Source: Vigna angularis
Taxonomy: Eukaryota > Streptophyta > Magnoliopsida > Fabales > Fabaceae
Direction of reading: 5' to 3'
Length of the DNA stretch: 64,000 nt
Assembly (NCBI RefSeq): GCF_016808095.1
Contig: NC_068978.1
Coordinates: 26,547,306 to 26,611,305 of the forward strand
The notes under the pieces: model-generated
What the model saw: only the letters and a program-made list of their open reading frames with translations
The model's database searches: none
Told to the model about the DNA's origin: nothing
Position numbers and translations under genes: made by a program
Shown: piece after piece, positions 55,057 through 64,000 of the stretch
Numbering within the stretch: position 1 is the stretch's first letter
How the letters are laid out: every line of letters begins with the position of its first letter

Positions 55057-55270
55057 TGTTAGGAATCCAAGTGAGTCTAAGTCTCACATTGGATAGAAAT
55101 GAGAAAGTAGAACAGTACTATATAAAGATGAAAGATCCATTAACTCATTGTCTTAAGGTTTTGGGTAAAGAGTGGTGTCGATTTGGCTTGGATGTTATTA
55201 ATCGAGTATCTTATCCATATCTTTATTTTCAATAAATTATCGTGTTTATCCCTTTTTTTTACAATTTTCA
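55057..55270 (+). repeat. LTR-like fragment with its own TATA region
   Basis: Starts TGTTAGGAATCCAAG, contains GTCTCACATTGGATAG and a TATA-like ACTATATAAAGATG about 60 bp further on, then GGTTTTGGGTAAAGAGTGG. This layout is common in solitary copia-type LTRs of legumes. No partner or target duplication was identified. Confidence 0.4.
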
Positions 55271-55439
55271 ATAGAAAATTTGTAAAAATTCACACATGTT
55301 ATGTGTTTGTTATCCTGAACAAATATGACTGCAATAAAGTTAGAGACAAATCTATACCATAAGGAACCTCCTCCTCGATAGAAAGGTGAACGAAGTCAGA
55401 GGATGTGGTGTTGTGAATGGTGGAAGTGGATCAAGGAAA

Positions 55440-56731
55440 TTTGTCCTAATAGTGAAAATCACACAGATGATTTTTATACTGGTTCGAATCAAAAGATTTT
55501 ATGTCTAATTGTTAATCACGTTAAAATACGTGATTAACCTTTCACTAAAATTGGTTTAACAATACAATATAAGTAATGAACAAAGTGATGTAGTAAACAC
55601 CTCTCTTAACGGATAAGAGATGACAGTAGCACCTTCCTTCGACACACGATGGAATGAAGAATAACTTGAAACAACTTGGTAAAGAACCACTTCCACCTTA
55701 GACACATTAAGATAAACTTCTCCTTCTTCAAGCACAAGATCAAGCAAGACTTAAACACTTAGAGCTTTCTCTAAACCAATTTTGTACTTTGTAATAGTTT
55801 AGGTAACCTTCTCAAGGTTATGGAGACTTCTATTTATAAGTCAGGGGTTAGAAACTGAAAAGGTAGCTCTCAACTACTAGTAATAATCGATTAAAAAAAG
55901 TGATAATCGATTATTTTTTGTCGTTATAAGGTTTTAAAAAAAGTGATAATCGATTATCGTTAATGATAATCGATTATTGTCGAACCCTAGTCAATTATAT
56001 CTTTCGGTGATAATCGATTATCCTGGGAGATAATCGATTATTGTCAATTTGAAGTGTTTTTCACGTTTTACACATTATAATAAATTATCCTTCATGGTAA
56101 TCGATTATTGCCACAACATAGCTACACTAAAAAGCAATTTACAAGTTTTTTTATGTACAAGTGAAAGCAAAAGTCTAATACAAGGTTTTCTATACAAATG
56201 CTTTAATAATGTATGTAAATAATTCTTCAAGGCTTCAAGTGCATCATCATCAAAATCTCTTCAAATCATCAATGTTTCTCATTGGTAACAAGTTTCAATC
56301 TAATGTATAGAGATCTCACTCAATGATAACTCCAAAAATCCGTTGTCAGTTATTTAACGTGTGATAATCAATTATGCATTTAATGAATGTACAATGATAA
56401 AAAAAAATTGCTTAAAAATTCTTATAATTGCTCATGATAATCGATTATAGCATGTCATAATAAATTACTGAAAAAAGATTATTATAAGTTGATAATCGAT
56501 TATCTTGAGTATAAAATGAAGTTTTCTTATTCAAAACGAATTTTAACGTAATCTAAGGAAAACAATATATAGAATCAAAGATAAACCACATTCTATACAT
56601 AAATCTACTAAATTACAAAAAGTTTTAACACAAGACAAGTCTTCATGAAGGTCTTCATGCAATAAGAGCACTTGAGAGTTAACTTTGAGACATCATCAAA
56701 ACTTATTCTCTTCAACTTTATGCTAACAATC
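55440..56731 (-). repeat. Probable 3' LTR of the SIRE-like copia remnant
   Basis: On the minus strand TGTTAGCATAAAGTTGAAG begins at about 56731, directly after a purine-rich AAAAAAAAGGGAAGAT, as expected at a 3' LTR start. The far boundary is not certain. The region contains about ten copies of a palindromic GATAATCGATTATC-type motif and no coding sequence. Confidence 0.45.
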
Positions 56732-57138
56732 TTCCCTTTTTTTTATGATGATAAAAATCTCTTTGATTTACTTTGATTTAAAGCCTTTTATAACATGTAC
56801 TAATATGTAACTCATACATAACTTAAATAAAGGAATTAGTAGACAAGAGAAAAAATATAATTATAAATATAATTAAACCTTTTAAACATATTTCTCCCCT
56901 TTTTTTATCATTATTAAAAAGAGTTATGTATGATTAAAAAAAATTCTCCCCCTAAATTGGAGAACTCTCCCTTGATATAAGCCATAAAAAATAAGAAAAG
57001 ATAAACATTAAGGCAAATTTTCATTAAGGGAATTAAAACATAAAATAACATGGAAGAGATACAAATGCAAATGAAATGCATGAGGGATGACTAAAACTCA
57101 TCACTACTATCATCATCTTGAGGTTGAACTAAGTCCTC

Positions 57139-57606
57139 TTATGCATCGACCCTATCATTTATACTGCTAAGAAGAGAGCATACTTTCTCATGCCTAAAGG
57201 CTTGAAGAAGAGACATGTCGGATAATTTCCTAGATAGACTCTCTAAGGAATAAGAATTACTGGTTGGAGGTGGTGCAGACAGTTTCGCTTCATCCTGGAT
57301 ATCCTCCATCTGGTGGTCTTCGCCTTCATCTTTTAGGTTCCCCACATCATCACAATGGAGGTAGGTATTGCCTTACAAGATGAAACCCATCTGACGGAGG
57401 GAAGAACTCCCTATCTGACTCTCGGGATGAGTGCTTTGGAATGCCTCAGTTGAGACATCTACTCCCTTGTATTCACAGATCGTATAAACCAAAAGAGCAT
57501 AGGGAAGAGGATAATGATTGTACCTTTTATCCTTCATCATAGTGTCGTAGATGAGGCTTGGCCAATGAATCTTTATCTCATTGACTATCCCATATATAAT
57601 CATCAT
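57139..57606 (-). pseudogene. Extra downstream ORF of the copia remnant (plant transposon protein-like)
   Basis: Two minus-strand frames (57606-57373 and 57345-57139). The first has INEIKIHWP-like and LPYALLVYTICEYKGVDVST segments resembling the putative plant transposon protein domain that recurs in retroelement-associated ORFs. The second is acidic with a Leu-rich end. The first opens at ATGATG overlapping the TGA that ends the upstream pol frame. Position after pol and before the LTR matches the third ORF of SIRE-type elements. The family assignment is tentative. Confidence 0.45.
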
Positions 57607-58380
57607 CTCTCTTTGGGCAATGCTTTGGTGAAAATATTAGTTAATTGGTGTTTGGTATCAACATACTCTATCTCATAATCCCCCTTTTGGATATTGTCTC
57701 TAAGAAAGTGTGCATAATCTCTATATGTTTGATTCTAGAGTGCTTAATGGAATTCTTAGTAAGATTGATGGCACTGGTGTTATCACACTTAAGAGGTATA
57801 TGGTCAAGGTATATATCAAAATCCTCTAATTGTTGTTTCATCTATAATATTTGGGCACAACAATTACTTGTATCAATATACTCATCCTCTGTGGTGGAAA
57901 TGACTACACAAGCTTGTTCCTTATAATTCCAAGAAACTAAGGAACTATCCAAGAGGTGACATGTACAACTAGTGCTTTTTCAATCTATCTTACAACCACC
58001 ATAGTTTGCATCTGAAAACCTTACAAGACTAGGTTCAGCCACAGAAGGATACCACAACCCAAAAGAAACAATCCCCTTAAGGTACTTAAGGATATGCTTA
58101 ACTGCATTAAGGTGAGACTCTCTAGGACTAGCTTGATACCTAGCACAAACACACACTTTGCATGATATCTGACCTACTTGCAGAAAGATATAACAATGGA
58201 CCTATTATTCTTTTATATAGAGTTTGGCTTAAGGGTGTACATGATTCATCCTTGTCGAGATAACATGGTGTAGCCATAGGAGTGGATGCCTCCTTAGCTT
58301 TATCCATTTCAAAATTCTTCAAGATTTCTCTGTAATATTTAGTTTGGGAAAGAAACGTACCTTCTTTCGTTGGCTTGATT
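57607..58380 (-). pseudogene. SIRE-like copia reverse transcriptase end and RNase H remnant
   Basis: On the minus strand, pieces in different frames read KNFEMDKAKEASTPMATPCY, IIGPLLYLSASRSDIM (end of RT and connection), then ARYQASPRESHLNAVKRILK, YLKGIVSFGLWYPS, FSDANYGGCKI (RNase H), CDNTSAINLTKNSIKHSR, and QLTNIFTKALPKER ending in TGA. The lineage phrasing is that of SIRE/Maximus copia. Stops and shifts break it, and the upstream integrase and most of RT are missing. Confidence 0.8.
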
Positions 58381-60864
58381 TGGGAAAGAAATGTACTTTG
58401 ATTAGAGGTGAAAACTTTAACAAGAATTAATCAATAATGTACTTTGGTTAATTATCTTTAGACTTGATATAAGAGGTAACATAATAGATATGATTAAACA
58501 TAGTAATATTTAATTGAGAATGTACTTTAGTTAAATTTACTATGATTAATCTACAAAGTTCTTGTTTTTAATTGATAATGTACTTTGATTAATATTGAGA
58601 ATACCAACAAATTAATTGAGAATTTACATTGATTAATTTGAAAATCTAAGACAATAATTAATTTAACAAGAATGTTTAAATAACCAATGATGAATCCTAT
58701 TTTGAAAAAGCAATGAAGTCAACATATTTTCTTTATCATTGTTTTTATCTTTTTAAATCTTTTTATAAATTTATTTCTTTCTATCTTTTGTTATTTTATT
58801 CTTTAATCTTTCACTTTCTTTTATTACTTCTATTATTTTATTTTACTAACCCTTTTGTATAGTTTTAATAAGAACTAATTTTTTTAAGAATCAATTATGT
58901 GTTGGTTGGGAGAGAACTTAGGATTGATACTACCCTTTCTATTTTTTGGCTACTATCTTAACAATACTGAAGTTGTTAAATTTTAGTAGTTTTAATTTGA
59001 TCGCATCAACGACAGCGATATCACACCCGTGAGTTACCAGACAGTATAAATGTGACACCCGAGTTACTTAAGCGGTAACACAAGTTAAGCCTGCAAATGT
59101 GACACTTGAGTTACCTAGACCGTAATACAAGTTAAGCCCACAAATTCAACATCCAAGGGTACCCAGACGGTACCACAAGTTAAGCTTGAAGACGCGACAC
59201 CTGAGTCCCCCTAGACAGTAGTATAAGTTAAGCTCGCTGAGACGACACCTTAACCTACCTAAACAGTATCATTAAGTTAAGCCTACTCAGGAGGCACCCG
59301 AGCCTGCCTAAGTTAATAATTCAAAGCTCTCAAGACAACATCCATGGTCAAAGACGACCATCCAAAGCTCGACCAAATGGCAAATCCACCTCCAAGGTAA
59401 AAATTGACCACATACAATCTACCAAAGACGCACAAACATTATGGCCAAACAACCCATCCAATTGCAAACATAAAACCAATTACATCTTGACCATAGTTAT
59501 AGTCGCACAAGCATTGTCTTTACGCTAATCAAACTTCTGAGCATGGGAAGTTTATGTACGTCCCTGGCTCGACAAATATACTAAGTAGAATGACGCAATA
59601 AGAATCATTCAACATTATTGACCTAAAGTAGTTAAATAATATTCTAAGATATATATGTTGGTGCAATTATCATATATTAACAGAATATATGACTAAATAT
59701 CAATAGTTTGATTACGTTATAATATCTTTTAATATCATATATCAACAAAATATATGGTTTACTAGGTAAAATATTGTATTATTGTTATTGTTATGCTAAT
59801 TTAACATATAAGTGGTAAGTTTTTATATTAGTTGATATTATTTTATATCATCTTAATATTGTTTATTTTATCACATAAGTCATAAGCCTAGAAACCCTAT
59901 AAGTACACATGATATTTCACCAAGAAATACACACTCACTCGTACTCATACTCATTCTCTCTTTTACTCAAAAGATCCAAAAAAATGTACTCTATGCTCTA
60001 GTCCTCAAGAACATTCATCAGGAGTCATCAAGTTACTCAAATTTTGTCACCTTTCCAAAAGTTCACATTCTAGATCCTGACAAGAATGGTAACCAATTAA
60101 ATTTCTAACCAAAATAAAAAAGAAAAAAAAATAATGGTTATGTTATAAGTAAATTCTATGCACACAAAATGAAGTCAACCTAATAAGACACATTAAATTG
60201 TAGAGAAAGAAGAAAGAAATCCAAAAGCATGAAATAGATGAAGATTTGGAAATTTCCTTTTTGATACATAGAAGGAACCAACATTATGTAAACATTTTCT
60301 TAAATCATCACATCTTATATATTACATATACTTCTTGTTATCAACATACTCGTTTGATAAATTGTAATTTTTGCAATTTGTCCCTCATTTATATGATAAT
60401 AAATAATAACCCCGACAAGAAAGGTTATGTTCTGAATAAAGGTATTTTTTAAAAATTTCATTAATAATAACAATAAGTTAAGAACTTTATAAACAACTAT
60501 CTTATCATAATACTAATTATATATGTAACTAAAATAATTGTTAATTGTAAAAATCACATGTTGAATTTGTCATTCATATGGGCTTTCTACCTCTAGTAGT
60601 TACTATATTCAGAAGAATGAAAGTAATAAGAAAAAAAAACATTTTACTTTCTTTTTCAATTAGAAGGATGGTGGAAGGGCTAAGGTGATTTCACTCCATT
60701 TTAATGAATGTTAATCAATGTTTCATTTTCATCAAGGGCCAAATTTTCTCTTCTTGTTTTTCTTTTTTTTCAATGATAATGTTAATCTTGCAACAAAACT
60801 AATGAAGGTGTGATTGTGATATAACTCTTCTCCAAAACTTGTGGTTAAAAGTAATTGACTCTTA
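58381..60864. other. Intergenic DNA with short repeats
   Basis: 58430-58640 repeats AATGTACTTTGATTAA-like phrases four or more times. 59020-59320 is a minisatellite listed separately. I see nothing else. The frame at 60246-60452 has no recognisable features. Confidence 0.5.
59025..59320. repeat. Diverged minisatellite of about 50-58 bp
   Basis: Five or six units with GTGACACCCGAGTTAC, then a GACGGTA or ACCGTA segment, then ACACAAGTTAAGCC. The unit starts near 59051 and 59108 are 57 bp apart; later units are shorter and more diverged. Confidence 0.8.
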
Positions 60865-61238
60865 TCAGTTCTTGCTGTGCCTTAGTGCTTGAGCTTGAAG
60901 ATTTTGGTTCTCCTCCAAGAGCCTGTCATATTCAAGTAGCAGATCTGCAGCTTGCTTTTGGAGGGAACTAACATGAGCTTCAGCAGTCTCAACTCTTTTG
61001 TCCTTCTCTTCACATTCCACCTTTGTCTTCTTCAAACTTTCTGAAAGACCAGAAATTTGTTCCTTCAAGTGCACTATCTCCTTGGAAGCTTTCTCTTCCT
61101 TTTCCTTAAGCTCAACTTTCTCTTTCTCAATGCTTTCCACTTCTTCTTTAGAAGCTCCTGCATTGCTCCTTAACTTGTTAAGCTTTTGGAGATAATGATG
61201 CACACGATCAATTATGAAGCCTAGGAATAATGTAAAAC
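60865..61238 (-). CDS. BAP31-like ER membrane protein, terminal exon only
   Basis: The minus-strand exon runs from an AG acceptor at 61239-61240 to TGA at 60865. It encodes the end of the last membrane segment (FTLFLGFIIDRVHHYLQKLN), then a Lys/Glu-rich coiled coil of about 95 residues and the block LQKQAADLLLEYDRLLEENQNL, the hallmark of plant B-cell-receptor-associated protein 31 homologues. These are ER membrane proteins linked to protein export and quality control. The family has about 200-220 residues with two or three N-terminal membrane segments encoded upstream. Those were not found in the 2.7 kb of minus-strand upstream sequence available. So either a long intron carries the first exon beyond 64000, or this is a truncated copy. 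There is no stop or shift within the exon. Confidence 0.75.
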
Positions 61239-61240
61239 CT

Positions 61241-62653
61241 ACAACATAAAATCAACTCCATTAAGACAAGATAAAATCTACTTTAATTGATAGCATAAAT
61301 GAACTAAAAACAACTCTAAGAATACCATAAAAAATTAACATCCCCATATGGGAATTGAAGGTGAGCTAGAATTTCCACATTGGTAAAAACGAGTAAGATA
61401 AACAATATATCAGTAGAAGGATGTGCAAACATGTTTCAAGATTTTGGATTAAAGATGATGTCTTATTACTTACACAAATTTCTTTATAACTCATTAGTGT
61501 CAAATTTTCCTGGTCTCCTCGAAAAACCTACAAATAGAGTGACTAAAGAAATCTAAATGTATTTGTAGAAATCTAATATCACCAACAAAATGTTGTAATG
61601 CAAGCATGAACCAAAATTTATATTTTGATGTTATTTTGCACTTTCAATAACGAAAAACCCTCTCTGTCCCGTACCAGCCTTGAAAACACAACATCAGAAG
61701 TAAAAATATTAATAATATAGGAGCAAATATGAGCAATTTAATGAGAATAAATGTAAGTTGAGTTTTCATGGAGCTACACATGGAAACACTCTACTTTTAG
61801 AAGATGGAATTTAGAAACAAAGATTATGAACAATTAAGACCTTTGAGAAGAACAAATCAATTCCTCATGAAAATAACTCATTCTCAAAGGCTTAACTAAG
61901 TTCTTGTTAGATTTCTGATGTAATAGACATATTTCTCACACAGAAGTAGAAAAAATATAAGCAATTACGACATAGCATTCTACATTTGTTGTTTCTCTTC
62001 AGTAAGACATGACAGCAGAAAAGTATGTCGACACTGCTTCCAACCCTCCAATTAACAACTTATCATGTTTATTACTCCCACAACCCCTAAATAAAACACC
62101 AAATCAACAACTGAAAAAACAACCCTGTTAATGACCATAACCACGTCAGAAATCAGATAGAACATATACTTTCACTACCTTTAGTACTGTCAAAACTACT
62201 TTCATTTCTACGGAATCGCACAAACAACCATGATAAAACCACTGCACTCCAAAGCACCACAGCCACAAAAGATTATACTAACATAGTGCAAGTCAGCATC
62301 ATAGCTACCACTGATATAAAGTCAAATTTAAAATATTCGTCAAGACTATTACCATTTCTGATGCTTGGATTCATATTGTGAGTTCCATCACTTTGGCCCA
62401 AATTTGCCAATTATTGATACATCTCACTTCAGACTTTATTGATACATCTTATTTTATTAGTAGCTATTATTACTATTGAAGGCTATGCCTATTGCAAGAA
62501 AAGAAGAGAACATAAAATAATTGAGGAGGGAAACAACATAAATATTGTGGTGAGAACAAAATTCGTATTAAAACGTATCAACAAAGCACAAGTTCTAAAC
62601 GGTCACCACTTATTTTTTTTCAGTGTTTTTGTTCATTAAGTTTGTGCTCTCGT
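61241..62653. other. Intron or upstream region of the BAP31-like exon
   Basis: AT-rich, no domain on either strand, no terminal repeats seen. If the BAP31-like gene is complete, this is intron. Confidence 0.4.
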
Positions 62654-62955
62654 GTGTAGGATTCAAGTAATCACAGTTAGTGATCACGTGGGAAAGGGTA
62701 GGTTAATCTACACACATAATATGTTTGCACTAATTCAATCTTTCATGAGTATTAATCTGGTATACTAGAGCACCAAAACCTCAACATTCAGAGGCATTAA
62801 TCATGTGTAGGATTCAAGTAATCACAGTTAGTGATCACGTGGGAAAGGGTAGGTTAATCTACACACATAATATGTTTGCACTAATTCAATCTTTCATGAG
62901 TATTAATCTGGTATACTAGAGCACCAAAACCTCAACATTCAGAGGCATTAATCAT
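62654..62955. repeat. Two identical 151-bp tandem repeats
   Basis: GTGTAGGATTCAAGTAATC through AGGCATTAATCAT occurs at 62654-62804 and again at 62805-62955, with no difference that I can see. Each unit contains TTAGTGATCACGTGGG (a CACGTG G-box). Confidence 0.92.
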
Positions 62956-63036
62956 GTGGTTGTACCAAAAAAAAAACCTTGACCGTTTCCTTCATTAACT
63001 CGATACTACTTTAGAAAAGGATACCATGAACAAAAC

Positions 63037-63152
63037 AATATGTAGAAGCATGTTCTTTTAGACAATCTCTGGACAAGATCAAAAGACCAAATAGAATATG
63101 TAGAAGCATGTTCTTTTAGGCAATCTTTGGACAAGAACAAAGACCAATTAGA
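63037..63152. repeat. Two 58-bp tandem repeats
   Basis: AATATGTAGAAGCATGTTCT starts at 63037 and again at 63095. The units share GACAAG and CAAAGACCAA segments and differ at a few positions. Confidence 0.85.
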
Positions 63153-63232
63153 ATACCAAGGAATATAATAAAGCAATATAATTCTCTTCTATTTGCTATA
63201 ATGTAACTAGGAGATTTGGATCTTATACCAAT

Positions 63233-63480
63233 TGTTAGGTTCCTCGAGTGGACACCGGAGAGGGTCAGTATGTAATTGGAGATTGGATCCAATGAGTCCC
63301 CAAGCTATGAGGCAACCATATATAAAAGACTTGCAACACCTCTAACCCAAAACCCTAAAGCATTAGTAGGTTTGTGAGTTTTTCTCCTTATATATTTTCA
63401 CTCTCACTCATCTCTATTCAACGTGGGACTCCCACCTCCACACTTGAGTTCCTCATACTCTAATTTGTATCAATGTATCA
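63233..63480. repeat. LTR-like fragment
   Basis: Starts TGTTAGGTTCCTCGAG, with CCATATATAAAAGACTTG about 95 bp inside and CAACGTGGGACTCCCACC further on. The preceding bases TTATACCAAT resemble an inverted TTGGTAT primer-binding start. No partner LTR is in the window. Confidence 0.4.
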
Positions 63481-64000
63481 TACTATTAAAGTAAGTCAAT
63501 TTTAAATAAAATTGACTAGAATAGCCTCCACATTCCCATTTTTAAAAGCAAGCAACCCATGCCATGAGTAGAAATTCTTATCCAACATTCCAGGCACACA
63601 ACATTCCAGTTTACTAGACAAAATCCTTCTCAGGCATATGGACTTTGCTGAGTTTCACCTCAAACTTTCCTAAAGAAAAAGTAAAAATAAAAATAAAAAT
63701 AAAAAAACTCATTCCAAAATACACTTCTCTGCAATGTTTCTTCAAACAGATCCCTCTCAACAATGAGCATTCTGCTCTACAGTACTTGCCTACCTCATAT
63801 CATGGCATGGCACATTATGAAGCTTTGACAACTGACACAAAACTCAGTCAAATGTCAAAGACAGTCAAATCACACAAAGTCTTATACAGATTGAAGCTCT
63901 GCATTAGATCATTCAAGTGGCTCAGTCAACAGCAGCTAAAGGAGGAGCAAGTAGCATAACAAAATTGAAATCCCACATAATAGAGCTGAATTTAAAACTC
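63481..64000. other. Unassigned end of window
   Basis: The frame at 63645-63959 runs through an AAATAAAAAT repeat and shows no domain, so I call no gene. Confidence 0.4.

Noticed and set aside
1..64000. CRISPR arrays, rRNA and tRNA genes, prokaryotic operons
   Set aside because: The DNA is plant nuclear. All direct repeats seen are transposon- or minisatellite-type, and no rRNA or tRNA signature was recognised by eye; tRNAscan-SE would be needed to exclude a tRNA.

Overview
This is nuclear DNA from a flowering plant. Coding sequence is sparse, intergenic DNA is AT-rich, introns are of plant type, and CACTA, Mutator-like, hAT, Ty1/copia and Ty3-type elements are nested in one another. Protein resemblances (KNOX class II, AIP1, wound-induced DUF3774, BAHD, GDSL, BAP31, SIRE-type copia) and repeat style suggest a legume, probably of the Vigna/Phaseolus group. 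The species is inferred, not proven.

Layout. 1-2.1 kb has no recognisable gene. A 25-bp minisatellite is split by a 5-kb CACTA element (2126-7117) that carries an inverse-oriented wound-induced (DUF3774) fragment and an intact lipid-transfer-protein-like gene. 7.7-8.8 kb is a Mutator-like element with long terminal inverted repeats. 8.9-11.9 kb is a broken copia element. 12-17.5 kb is AT-rich repeat debris. The clearest host gene is a single-exon BAHD acyltransferase at 17591-18910. 21.07-31.35 kb is a stack of CACTA elements: an outer copy, a same-family copy inserted in the opposite orientation, and inside that a third CACTA with a decayed Transposase_24 gene and a 161-bp satellite-like array.

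From 31.4 to 54.4 kb two copies of a GDSL esterase/lipase locus lie in direct orientation. The first (32.8-34.9 kb) keeps every exon length but has a nonsense codon in exon 2. The second (52.5-54.2 kb) is open, and a gag-only LTR retrotransposon (48677-52267) sits about 260 bp upstream of its start. Between them are a hAT-like element (35.2-35.9 kb), a Mutator-like element with a perfect 9-bp target duplication (36425-40930) that holds two CACTA elements, one with an AIP1 fragment, a second Mutator-like element carrying a KNAT3/4-like KNOX fragment (42.1-43.6 kb), and a 1.2-kb CACTA with an internal hairpin (43811-45036).

55-59 kb is a SIRE-like copia remnant and minisatellites. 60865-61238 is the terminal coding exon of a BAP31-like ER protein on the minus strand, and the remainder is repeats.

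The genes form no pathway. Only the BAHD gene, the second GDSL gene, possibly the BAP31-like exon and possibly the CACTA-borne lipid-transfer-like gene look able to encode protein. The main theme is repeated capture of host-gene pieces by two DNA-transposon superfamilies. Four recognisable fragments (DUF3774, LTP-like, AIP1, KNOX-II) lie within 45 kb.
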